Made by a program: the position numbers and the translations under genes. Below are positions 24,645 to 31,631 of a stretch of 36,757 bases of DNA, in pieces. Source of the DNA: DATDXV01 sp035289205. Its GTDB lineage: Archaea > Aenigmatarchaeota > Aenigmatarchaeia > Aenigmatarchaeales > DATDXV01. The stretch spans positions 1-36,757 of the forward strand of contig DATDXV010000025.1 in the NCBI GenBank assembly GCA_035289205.1, given 5' to 3'. The stretch's first letter is position 1; every line of letters begins with the position of its first letter. The notes under the pieces are model-generated. The model was not told the origin of the DNA. It worked only from the letters and a program-made list of their open reading frames with translations, and did not search any database.

Positions 24645-24800
24645 ATGGCAACAGACACAGAACTCTGGCAGATCGTGGTGATAATAGGATCTCTTTTGTT
24701 GATATTTGTTATCATTGGCATCATACTCGGGTTCAGGCCTGATGTCTTCGGAGGATGGATTGGGGGAATCTATGACTTTCTTCAGGGGGCGAAGAAATGA
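24645..24800 (+). CDS. Tiny single-pass membrane protein (51 aa)
   Basis: It encodes 51 residues with one hydrophobic helix (VVIIGSLLLIFVIIGIILGF) and a C-terminus FGGWIGGIYDFLQGAKK. Its TGA overlaps the next ATG (ATGA), the usual mark of translational coupling. The family is not recognised. Confidence 0.55.
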   Translation: MATDTELWQIVVIIGSLLLIFVIIGIILGFRPDVFGGWIGGIYDFLQGAKK

Positions 24801-25009
24801 TTCCCGATACCCTTGAGCAGCCAGGCTATCTGATAGTGACTATTATTGTTTTATCTATAGTGATATTCCTTGTTGTGGATGTCTTTTTCAATGTGAAGAT
24901 CGGCAGGGGCGTTTGCAATATGATCGGATTTGTTCTGAAGAACGCGCTAGGCGTCTTGGGATTCACCACGGATATATTCTCGCCTATCTGCGATAGGCTG
25001 CCTTTCTAG
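24797..25009 (+). CDS. Small single-pass membrane protein (70 aa)
   Basis: The hydrophobic helix is YLIVTIIVLSIVIFLVVDVF (about 11-30), followed by a segment with two cysteines (GRGVCNMIGF, SPICDRLPF) that could form a disulfide outside the cell. It starts inside the preceding stop. It is probably a minor subunit of the filament-like system. Confidence 0.6.
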   Translation: MIPDTLEQPGYLIVTIIVLSIVIFLVVDVFFNVKIGRGVCNMIGFVLKNALGVLGFTTDIFSPICDRLPF

Positions 25010-25016
25010 TGATCTT

Positions 25017-25211
25017 ATGGAAGAACCTGCAATAGGATGGGCCGGGGCAATAGTAGTCATACTTGTAGCCCTTGCAGTCTTCCTTGGCTTGTACAATATG
25101 CTTACAGGAGGGACGCTGTTCAGGGGCATTGTCTGTTCCATGCTGTTCTGGGTTCCCCTTGGCGCGTTGACAACAACGCTGACGCAGAGCTGCGCTGCCA
25201 TACCGGTGTGA
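25017..25211 (+). CDS. Small membrane protein (64 aa)
   Basis: It encodes 64 residues with a helix AGAIVVILVALAVFLGLYNM and a second hydrophobic stretch (IVCSMLFWVPLGALTTTL) containing one Cys, with another near the end (QSCAAIPV). The C-terminal Cys pair resembles that of the preceding protein. The family is unknown. Confidence 0.58.
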   Translation: MEEPAIGWAGAIVVILVALAVFLGLYNMLTGGTLFRGIVCSMLFWVPLGALTTTLTQSCAAIPV

Positions 25212-25213
25212 TT

Positions 25214-25507
25214 ATGAAAGGAATAACCGACTCTGCGATACTTCTTGTTGTCGGGGTCATAGTCCTGATTATAGTTGTCGGGGCCTTCCTTGTTGCGGTT
25301 ACGCAGCAGCCGCAGTCTTCCGGAGGATCGGTCAGCATCGGCGGGTGTTCTGACAACGGCGATTGCACAAGCAGCCCGGACGGGCCATGGTGCGCTCAGG
25401 TTTACAGCGGAGAGGGGTTAAGCGATACAAAATGCATATGTTACAGGAATGCGGATTGCGAAGGAGGTTATGAATGTGCGGATAGTAAATGCAGAACAAT
25501 CGAGTGA
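25214..25507 (+). CDS. Membrane-anchored eight-cysteine miniprotein
   Basis: This 97-residue protein has an N-terminal helix (SAILLVVGVIVLIIVVGAFL) followed by a small outside domain with eight cysteines: C45, C51, C60, C74, C76, C82, C88 and C93. The spacing fits four disulfides, as in EB- or dickkopf-like secreted miniproteins; homology is not claimed. ATG 25214 lies 2 bp after the previous stop. A disulfide-rich ectodomain suggests a surface-exposed tip or adhesion role. Confidence 0.65.
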   Translation: MKGITDSAILLVVGVIVLIIVVGAFLVAVTQQPQSSGGSVSIGGCSDNGDCTSSPDGPWCAQVYSGEGLSDTKCICYRNADCEGGYECADSKCRTIE

Positions 25508-25655
25508 AGGTTCTAAGCTGCCCCCATATGCGCTGCTGGGCGTTCTCATAGCCTTGCTAGTATTCTTCTTTATTGTAATGTTCATAGCAGGGAATCAGGG
25601 GTATGTTGATTCCATTCTGGGCGGATTGAACAGCCTCTTCCCGCTTGTCAAGTGA
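25476..25655 (+). CDS. Small single-pass membrane protein, GTG start
   Basis: It encodes 59 residues with a soluble N-terminus (NAEQSSEGSKLPP) and one helix (YALLGVLIALLVFFFIVMFI), then GLNSLFPLVK. I start at GTG 25476 because GGAGGT at 25463-25468 is 7 nt upstream, while ATG 25470 is only 1 nt away. The frame overlaps the preceding gene by 32 nt. Confidence 0.52.
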   Translation: MRIVNAEQSSEGSKLPPYALLGVLIALLVFFFIVMFIAGNQGYVDSILGGLNSLFPLVK

Positions 25656-25690
25656 GATAACTTTATTTAGATGAAGGGTTAAGGATTCTA

Positions 25691-25972
25691 ATGCCGCACT
25701 CAAACCTTTTGATGGCAATAGTTGCGATAATTGTCATATCCCTGATTGTTTATATGATAGTGAATCTTGTCCAGAAGCCAGCAGACAATCTTGGCAAGGA
25801 GAAGGTGTTTCAAGATTCCTGCCTGAAATGGAAGGCTGTAAGATGCGTCTTGACGGATGATGCAAAGAACGACATGAAGGACGCGTGCGCAGACAGGCTA
25901 GGCAAGCCAGGCCAGGATCCTTCGGGTTCTGATTGGCAACTATGCGTTCAGCAGTGCTGCGGCCCTATTTGA
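25691..25972 (+). CDS. Membrane-anchored six-cysteine small protein
   Basis: This 93-residue protein has an N-terminal helix (LLMAIVAIIVISLIVYMIVN) followed by an outside domain with six cysteines (C44, C52, C66, C85, C89, C90), again disulfide-like. AACTTTATTTAG upstream could be a separate promoter. The 3' end overlaps the convergent Nudix gene by 8 bp. Family unknown; the layout matches the 25214 protein. Confidence 0.62.
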   Translation: MPHSNLLMAIVAIIVISLIVYMIVNLVQKPADNLGKEKVFQDSCLKWKAVRCVLTDDAKNDMKDACADRLGKPGQDPSGSDWQLCVQQCCGPI

Positions 25973-26378
25973 GTTTTTCCAATATCTTGATAGCATTTTC
26001 TAGAATCTCTTTGGTGTTTTTGTAGCCTATTTTCTCCAATGCTTCCTTCGGCGAGAACCACTGGGCATCTTTTATCTCCCACTCCGGTTTGGTTTCCTTC
26101 GTTTTTGATTCAATCAGAAAGAAATAGACTGTTTTGAATATCATCTCCCCTTCGAAGACAAAGAAATAGTTTATCTCCCCTGCATACTTAATGATCCTTA
26201 TCCCAGTTAATCCTGTTTCCTCATTTACTTCCCTGAGCGCCGCTTCTTCATTGCTCTCGCCCTTTTCTACAAGGCCTTTTGGAAGCGCCCATTTGCTGTT
26301 GTGGTCTTTAATGAGAAGCATCTTTACTTCCCCATCCCTAATGAACACAACTCCCCCTGCAGAGACCTGGCGTTTCAT
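25965..26378 (-). CDS. Nudix hydrolase (Ap4A-hydrolase-like)
   Basis: The 137-residue protein carries a complete Nudix box, GLVEKGESNEEAALREVNEETGL (positions about 35-57; G, E, RE, EE and G all present), after ALPK. WALPKG plus the short length resemble bis(5'-nucleosyl)-tetraphosphatases, which cleave dinucleoside polyphosphates. Other nucleotide substrates remain possible. It is the only housekeeping gene on the minus strand inside the filament locus and shares a TATA region with the surface-protein gene at 26432. Confidence 0.9.
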   Translation of the reverse strand: MKRQVSAGGVVFIRDGEVKMLLIKDHNSKWALPKGLVEKGESNEEAALREVNEETGLTGIRIIKYAGEINYFFVFEGEMIFKTVYFFLIESKTKETKPEWEIKDAQWFSPKEALEKIGYKNTKEILENAIKILEKLK

Positions 26379-26431
26379 GACATATCTAAGCAGAGAGAAG
26401 CTTTATAATTTGACTCCCTTCAATATTTCCT
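26379..26431. promoter_or_regulatory. Divergent promoter shared by Nudix and surface-protein genes
   Basis: GCTTTATAATTTG (26399-26411) is TATA-like on both strands. Its centre is 27 nt from both start codons (26378 minus, 26432 plus), so both mRNAs would be leaderless. Confidence 0.55.
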
Positions 26432-27895
26432 ATGAAAGGAGTCCACTGGGGATTTGTCCTGGGAATGGTACTTGTTGTCATACTAGTTCTTGTTGGTTCA
26501 GGCACGGCGCAGAGCATTCTGCAGTTCAAGATCGCCGACTATATTGGAATCCAGCCTCCCAATGGAGGGGACAGCGGCATTGGAGGTGGCGGAGGAGGGA
26601 TACCCAGCGAGGGGGATATTCCGGCGGTTGAGCGCGACACAGCTCTTCCAGACGGTGTATATACAACCGGAGAAGTTGGCTATGATATAGCGAAGAGGAT
26701 ATACGAGGACTACAAAAATTATGGGAAGAACGGGAACAGGGGCAAATGCATCAAGATAGGTGCATCTGAAAAGTGTTTCATTGGAGTTGGCAAATATTCA
26801 GCTGTAGAAGATTATCATCCGAAACTTGAAAACAAGGCTGTGCACTGCGGACCTTTGGATGAGACATGCGTGACCGTGAATCTCGCCAACTTGAAAGTGG
26901 GTATAGTTGATTTCTGTGGCGGGGTGTTCATAACGGACAACAGCGAAGAAGTCACATTTGGGAATGGCAATTGTTTTCCTTCTTCTTGGTCCGAATCCAT
27001 TCTTCCTCCGAAATGCAGCAAATGGGACGAAACATGCTGTTCCAAGGTCTGCGGCAGCGATGACCAGATAGGGTGGTGGGAGGCATGGCAGGGCAGGAAC
27101 CCGGACGGTTCCGTAGTGCGGGATACTAATCCTGTTAACGATAATGTGGAGAGCGGAAAGGTTCCTATTTATGCCATAGGATTCGACAACTTCTATTTTG
27201 TGGAATGGAATCCGGGCGACAAGAAATATGCCATAAAATTCTTTGCCACTCCGAACAACAAAGTCAAATGGGTTGACTCTGCCACAACTTTCTGGGACAG
27301 AGTTTCAATACAGTTTTATGAGTCAGGAAGGGGCAGCTTCAAGCTGGATGATCCCGCAAATGCTGTGAATCTTGCTGGCCTGTACTATCCGCAAGCCAGA
27401 CAGATTCTTAATGTAACTTGGCAGGTAAGCGGGAATGAGGCTGTTCTGGTCAAGATGGTGGAGCAGTTCCAGAGAGACAGATTCAAGTTTGCTACCAATT
27501 CGGCTGGGGAGAAACATCCTCTTTATACGTTTGATATTGAGAAGTGCAATGGCAAGGAAGACTGTCTTTCAAGTGCATCAGTCAGGACATTCACGGCGAA
27601 AACCGCAAGGCCATATGTCCAAGATTATGAAGGAACGCAGCGCCTTCCAATTGCAACCGGTCTTGGCGGAAAGGACAAAGGCGAATTTGTAAATGTAGGC
27701 AGCTCAGACTGGAGCAAGCAGCATAAAGTTCATGTCTACTCCACGCTTGATAGGAATGAGAACCCTCCTCCCGGTACGATGTTGAGGGTTGTGGTCAATA
27801 AGTGGTTTACCTTTGATTACGGGTCAAAGAGCACTTATTTTCATGACGATACCTTCTACAAAGATTTTTCAATAATAATCTATCCGGAGCCATGA
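26432..27895 (+). CDS. Membrane-anchored surface protein, paralog A
   Basis: This 487-residue protein has a short positive N-terminus and one helix (WGFVLGMVLVVILVLVGSG), then a Gly-rich linker (about 46-62), then a large ectodomain. The ectodomain has about a dozen cysteines, including DETCVTVNLANLKVG and CNGKEDCLSS. Blocks (C-V-T-x-x-L-A-N-x-K-V-G; N-x-A-G-x-x-x-P-x-A-R) recur in the next protein, so the two are tandem paralogs. The N-terminal hydrophobic helix is placed as in type IV pilins, but no peptidase site is obvious. It may be a filament subunit or tip adhesin. Confidence 0.7.
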   Translation: MKGVHWGFVLGMVLVVILVLVGSGTAQSILQFKIADYIGIQPPNGGDSGIGGGGGGIPSEGDIPAVERDTALPDGVYTTGEVGYDIAKRIYEDYKNYGKNGNRGKCIKIGASEKCFIGVGKYSAVEDYHPKLENKAVHCGPLDETCVTVNLANLKVGIVDFCGGVFITDNSEEVTFGNGNCFPSSWSESILPPKCSKWDETCCSKVCGSDDQIGWWEAWQGRNPDGSVVRDTNPVNDNVESGKVPIYAIGFDNFYFVEWNPGDKKYAIKFFATPNNKVKWVDSATTFWDRVSIQFYESGRGSFKLDDPANAVNLAGLYYPQARQILNVTWQVSGNEAVLVKMVEQFQRDRFKFATNSAGEKHPLYTFDIEKCNGKEDCLSSASVRTFTAKTARPYVQDYEGTQRLPIATGLGGKDKGEFVNVGSSDWSKQHKVHVYSTLDRNENPPPGTMLRVVVNKWFTFDYGSKSTYFHDDTFYKDFSIIIYPEP

Positions 27896-27899
27896 TTCC

Positions 27900-29459
27900 A
27901 TGAAAGGACTTCATTGGGGACTCATTGTTGGCCTTGTTGTGGTAGTGATCCTGCTTCTTGTGGGAAGCGGCATTGCTGGCGATATTGCTAAGTTCACTTA
28001 TACTGACTATACAGATATCAAGCCGGGCGGGGGGGAGGGCGGGGGAATAATTGGGGGCGGGGGATTGCCGCCTTCTTCAGATATTCTTGTTGCAGAAAGA
28101 CCTCTCTCCGAATCAGATAACAAAATATATGATTCTGAAATAGGCTTTTCCATAGCTGATAAGATAGCCGAGCATTTCATAAACAGGGGCAATTCGCAGT
28201 ACAAGAACGAGCAATGCATTTCTGGATATGACATATGCCTTGTCGGGCGCGAATCAAGGGAATTCTACGATTACAAGCATGGATACAAGAAAGATGATGA
28301 TATAGTTGAATGCGATGCCCTTAATGAGATATGTGTTACAAAGCAGCTGGCAAACATGAAAGTCGGAGGAGCTTCATCGCCCAACTTATGCACAGGTTTC
28401 CTGAAGAATGACATTGTTGTCAAATTCGGAAATAACAAATGCCTCGCTTCGGGCTCCGATCCCTGCCCCGCATTATGCCCTAATAGCGATATGATAGCCA
28501 AGTGGGGTGTATGGAAGGATGCTGGAGCAGGCACAGGGGGTATTATAGACAAGCTGGAAGAGGGGATAGAGCCTTTGCAGAGTACGCCATATTTTTATGA
28601 TATTTATTATCAGCCTAGCAAAAATGAGTATGGAGTAAGATTCTATAAGACAGGGGGCGAACAGCCTACAACAGATGGAGCTGTTGCCGTTTCCGCAGCT
28701 GTTAAGGCATTTCACAGGGGGTTCGACGGAAACTATTGGAACAGGAGAGGAAGTCCATATGTTTTCGATATTTTTAACAAAAGGGCGCCTTCTGACGATA
28801 TTAACATCGCTGGATATAGGCACCCTGAAGCCAGAAGAGTCGCCACAATCATATTCACACCATCTGCGCCTTATCCCCTTCTCTCTGAATTGCTGAAGGA
28901 ATTCAAGGTCAATACGAACCATCAGGATGCTGGAGGGGAAGATCAAACTTACAAACTTTCCTTTGACTACAAGACTTGCACAAACGAAGACAACTGCGCT
29001 TCAAGGTTAGGTTCGTTCAAGGCAGGCGAGGCGTATGCTATTTTAGCGGATCTTGGTTCCGCAAGCAAGTCGGATGTGCATATCTGCTACGATGGTATGG
29101 AAGGGGCATGGGAAAGAGAGCTTGTCAGCGTCCATAATGGTTGGGGCATCAACCGGATAACAGGCGGAATTGTATATGGAGGTTCGAAAGACCACCCCGC
29201 TATAGGCACCTGTTATAAAGATATTGTTCATATCATTTCAAACCTGGATCCAAACGGCCTCACTAAGAGTTCTAGCGATGGGGTCAAATACAGAATAATA
29301 ATCAATAGATGGCAGATTGCATGGGGAGATACATATAGAGGAGACAGCGGATCTTATGTCGGCACAGACATAAGTGGCAATCCAATTTATTATAGCTTCA
29401 AGCCAACCGCGCCTATTTACAGGGATTATTCAATACAGATCATAGAAGAGAAAATATGA
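27900..29459 (+). CDS. Membrane-anchored surface protein, paralog B
   Basis: This 519-residue protein starts 4 bp after paralog A. Its N-terminus (MKGLHWGLIVGLVVVVILLL) nearly matches MKGVHWGFVLGMVLVVILVL of paralog A, and a Gly-rich linker again separates anchor and ectodomain. Shared blocks include ICVTKQLANMKVG and NIAGYRHPEARR. The ectodomain contains paired cysteines. The stop overlaps the start of cbf5 (ATGA), so it is probably co-transcribed with it despite unrelated function. Confidence 0.7.
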   Translation: MKGLHWGLIVGLVVVVILLLVGSGIAGDIAKFTYTDYTDIKPGGGEGGGIIGGGGLPPSSDILVAERPLSESDNKIYDSEIGFSIADKIAEHFINRGNSQYKNEQCISGYDICLVGRESREFYDYKHGYKKDDDIVECDALNEICVTKQLANMKVGGASSPNLCTGFLKNDIVVKFGNNKCLASGSDPCPALCPNSDMIAKWGVWKDAGAGTGGIIDKLEEGIEPLQSTPYFYDIYYQPSKNEYGVRFYKTGGEQPTTDGAVAVSAAVKAFHRGFDGNYWNRRGSPYVFDIFNKRAPSDDINIAGYRHPEARRVATIIFTPSAPYPLLSELLKEFKVNTNHQDAGGEDQTYKLSFDYKTCTNEDNCASRLGSFKAGEAYAILADLGSASKSDVHICYDGMEGAWERELVSVHNGWGINRITGGIVYGGSKDHPAIGTCYKDIVHIISNLDPNGLTKSSSDGVKYRIIINRWQIAWGDTYRGDSGSYVGTDISGNPIYYSFKPTAPIYRDYSIQIIEEKI

Positions 29460-30364
29460 TAGAGAAAAGCTATGAGGCTTCCTTGCGGGGAACTTATCCC
29501 GGAGCCAGAAAGACAGAGGAGCATCTTAGAAAAGGCATAATTATCCTGGACAAGCCTTCAGGCCCTACATGCCATCAGATAGATGCATGGGTAAAGCAGC
29601 TGCTAGAGTTGAATCTGGCCTCTCATGGAGGGACACTCGATCCGCGCGTTTCCGGCGTTCTCGTGATTGCATTGGAGAAATCAACAAAACTCATGCCTGT
29701 TCTTCTCAGTTCCAGAAAGCAGTATGTCGGCTTGGTCAATCTCCATCAGGAAGTCGCTGAGTGGAAGATAAAGGAGGCGTGCAAGGAGCTTGTGGGAACA
29801 ATAGAGCAGCTGCCTCCAAAGAGATCTGCCGTCGCAAGAAGGGTGAGGGAGAGGCAGATATACTCCCTTGACGTCTTGGAGGCGGAGGGGAGGAATGTTC
29901 TTATCAGGGTTGACTGCGAGGCAGGGGTTTATGTCAGAAGATTAGCGGAGCAGATCGGAGACAAATTGGGCGTGAAGGCGCATCTGCAGGAGCTGCGAAG
30001 GACAAAATCCGGAATATTTTCTGAAGAGGATTCTGTGACCATGCAGAGACTAGTTGACGCTGTCAGCGCGTTGAAGGAGGGGGATGATTCGTTGCTGAGA
30101 AACATTGTGCACCCCCTAGAGCTCTTGTGCGATGGGATGAAGGTTGTGGTTGTCAAGGACTCTGCCATGAACAACATAAGAAAAGGCTCACCTCTATACA
30201 GCAGCGGCGTTGTCAGGATAGATGAAGGGATAGTCAAAGGTGATACAGTAGGGATGCTGAGTTTGCAGGGGGAGCTGATAGCTATCGGGTTTGCGTGCAC
30301 AGATTCCGAGAGGATCGGCGAGAATAAGGTTACGGTTGTCAGAACTGACAGGGTCATGCAATGA
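29456..30364 (+). CDS. cbf5: tRNA/rRNA pseudouridine synthase Cbf5
   Basis: Cbf5 is the catalytic subunit of H/ACA RNPs, making pseudouridine in rRNA and tRNA. The 302-residue protein has the TruB catalytic block SHGGTLDPRVSGVLVIALE (catalytic Asp in TLDP), followed by LPPKRSAVARRVRERQIY and CEAGVYVRRLAEQIG. A C-terminal PUA domain spans about 225-295 (VVVVKDSAMNNIRKGSPLY). The usual GHSGTLDP reads SHGGTLDP here. It overlaps the preceding surface gene by 4 nt. Cbf5 genes of some Crenarchaeota contain BHB introns; this one is continuous. Nop10 lies 3 kb downstream. Confidence 0.93.
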   Translation: MIEKSYEASLRGTYPGARKTEEHLRKGIIILDKPSGPTCHQIDAWVKQLLELNLASHGGTLDPRVSGVLVIALEKSTKLMPVLLSSRKQYVGLVNLHQEVAEWKIKEACKELVGTIEQLPPKRSAVARRVRERQIYSLDVLEAEGRNVLIRVDCEAGVYVRRLAEQIGDKLGVKAHLQELRRTKSGIFSEEDSVTMQRLVDAVSALKEGDDSLLRNIVHPLELLCDGMKVVVVKDSAMNNIRKGSPLYSSGVVRIDEGIVKGDTVGMLSLQGELIAIGFACTDSERIGENKVTVVRTDRVMQ

Positions 30365-30504
30365 ACATCTTCAAGTGCAAAATCTGCGGCTTTACATACA
30401 GGGATAAGAAATGGGCTGAGAAGTGCGAGGCCTTTTGCAAGAAACATGATAGCTGTAGCACGGAGATAACAAAGCATTCCATAGAGCGTTCCAAGAATCG
30501 CTGA
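30361..30504 (+). CDS. Small zinc-ribbon-like protein
   Basis: It encodes 47 residues beginning MNIFKCKICGFTYRDKKWAE. C6/C9 and C22/C26, with H29 and C32 nearby, fit one zinc site. It starts inside the cbf5 stop (ATGA) and so is translationally coupled. Its last sense codons, AAG AAT CGC T, form the left copy of an 11-bp direct repeat. The TGA stop uses the first two bases of the inserted element; the undisturbed right copy reads CGC TAA. Confidence 0.65.
   Translation: MNIFKCKICGFTYRDKKWAEKCEAFCKKHDSCSTEITKHSIERSKNR
30492..30502 (+). repeat. Left copy of 11-bp flanking direct repeat (CAAGAATCGCT)
   Basis: It is identical to 31747-31757. The pair brackets a 1244-bp segment with inverted ends, the pattern of a target-site duplication. 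Confidence 0.7.
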
Positions 30505-30524
30505 GTTGTTAAGTTAACGTCTGG
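30504..30524 (+). repeat. Left terminal inverted repeat
   Basis: It begins AGTTGTTAAG and ends TAACGTCTGG. It matches the reverse complement of 31726-31746 at 18 of 21 positions and starts one base inside the left direct repeat. Confidence 0.6.
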
Positions 30525-30540
30525 AGTTTTGAACAAAAAA

Positions 30541-30624
30541 TTAATTTTTCTTAACTATCAGCTTATTTTCTTTAATTTCAGCTCCTAATTCCTGTCCTTC
30601 TTTCCATTTTAGTTCTTCCACCGG
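30541..30624 (-). pseudogene. Remnant C-terminus of an AbrB/MazE-like antitoxin
   Basis: The frame from a stop-bounded point at 30625 to the TAA at 30541 reads PVEELKWKEGQELGAEIKEN then KLIVKKN. This strongly resembles the C-terminal swapped-hairpin segment of AbrB/MazE/SpoVT-type DNA-binding antitoxins (WKEGQEL...KLIVKK). The N-terminal strand is missing and an in-frame TGA stands upstream. The break coincides with the perfect hairpin at 30618-30638. It is probably a toxin-antitoxin relic inside the element. Confidence 0.5.
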
Positions 30625-30638
30625 TCAGAGACCGGTGG
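30618..30638. repeat. Perfect inverted repeat (9-bp arms, AGA loop)
   Basis: CCACCGGTC and GACCGGTGG are separated by AGA. There is no T-run directly after it, so a terminator role is doubtful. It lies at the break of the AbrB-like remnant. Confidence 0.6.
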
Positions 30639-30700
30639 TATTTGTTATATAAATTCTCGCTTTTTATCCCAAATCTTGCTATAAAACGAATGTTTATCCC

Positions 30701-30721
30701 GCTTAATCGCATACGTTATAC
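30701..30721 (+). repeat. 21-bp direct repeat, left copy (GCTTAATCGC...GTTATAC)
   Basis: It matches 31706-31726 at 20 of 21 positions. It ends in GTTATAC, the form of an integron core site (G^TTRRRY-like), and lies 65 bp before the CPBP-like gene. No matching opposite arm (GCGATTAAG) is found upstream. Confidence 0.6.
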
Positions 30722-30754
30722 GCAAGTTTCGGGGGCTCGCCTTCATAGAAAGAT

Positions 30755-30763
30755 TATTAAATA
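30755..30763 (+). promoter_or_regulatory. TATA box of the CPBP-like gene
   Basis: TATTAAATA is centred about 27 nt before ATG 30786, giving a leaderless transcript. The element therefore carries an archaeal-type promoter. Confidence 0.5.
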
Positions 30764-30785
30764 AGTTTAGTGTTAATCTTTTATC

Positions 30786-31556
30786 ATGAAAAGGTTAACT
30801 TTCTACGGTAGTGGATTGAGAGACTTCCTGCGGTTTAGATTTCAGCCATCAATGGATTTACTTATTGTCCTTATCTCTTTTCTTATCTTAGTCGCTGGCA
30901 TCTACGCAACCCGCAGCTCTTTTCCAATAGCTAGTGTATGGTTTCCTGTTTCAATGTTTATTCTTGGCATACTAGTTCCAATAGCATATAACAGCCTCGT
31001 GAAAAAGCGACCACTCTCAGAGATGGGGATAAGCAAAAAATATTGGAAGAAAAGCTTGGTATTAAGTACTATTCTGGGTGCGATGATTGTTCTACCAGCG
31101 GTTATAAAAGGGCCTTTGGGTGAAGGAGCAATCACACCGCTTACTTTCACAGGACTTTTACCCTTATTAGCTCTGGAAATTATAGCAGGTCTTTTCTATG
31201 CGGTATTCTTCCACGGTTGGATTCAGATGAGATTTGAGCGCGCTTTCGGAGCCATACCAGCTATTCTTATTGCGGCAGCATTCTTTGCTCTTCACCATGT
31301 TGCATATGGTGAGCCCGTTTCTCTTTTGTATATGGGTCATCTTATGGGCGGTCTTATTCATGCTACCGTTTTTCGCATAACTCGAAATATTCTCATATTA
31401 TGGCCCTTTTTTGTTTCCACAACTGGTCTAATCTATGATATTGGATGGGGTCTTAGATTACCATTCGAAGCAATTTATGGGTACATTGGTGTTCTGGTGT
31501 TGATGTGGTTATTCATCGCGGTCGTTCATTGGAAACAGAAGAAGAGAGGAGCTTGA
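30786..31556 (+). CDS. CPBP-family (Abi/CAAX-protease-like) membrane protein, active-site motif degenerate
   Basis: This 256-residue protein has about seven hydrophobic segments. The C-terminal half looks like a CPBP intramembrane protease: FYAVFFHGWIQMRFERAFG (about 137-155), AAFFALHHVAYG (about 164-175) and a third segment with H185/H192. The FxxxH-type second motif is present, but the first motif EExxxR is replaced (YA in place of EE, and H in place of R in FRG). Proteolysis is therefore doubtful. CPBP proteins act in prenyl-protein processing or bacteriocin and stress immunity. It is the sole intact gene of the putative inserted element. Confidence 0.72.
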   Translation: MKRLTFYGSGLRDFLRFRFQPSMDLLIVLISFLILVAGIYATRSSFPIASVWFPVSMFILGILVPIAYNSLVKKRPLSEMGISKKYWKKSLVLSTILGAMIVLPAVIKGPLGEGAITPLTFTGLLPLLALEIIAGLFYAVFFHGWIQMRFERAFGAIPAILIAAAFFALHHVAYGEPVSLLYMGHLMGGLIHATVFRITRNILILWPFFVSTTGLIYDIGWGLRLPFEAIYGYIGVLVLMWLFIAVVHWKQKKRGA

Positions 31557-31631
31557 TATATCTTAGTACTGGCCTTTATCGACTCGCCCCCGAACTCTTC
31601 GGCTTTCTTCCAAAACCTCGCCTCCGTCTCG

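Noticed and set aside
29456..30364. BHB intron in cbf5, as in Crenarchaeota
   Set aside because: The reading frame is continuous through all catalytic and PUA segments.
30618..30638. Rho-independent-like terminator
   Set aside because: The hairpin is perfect but lacks a following T-run, and archaea mostly terminate on T-runs without hairpins.
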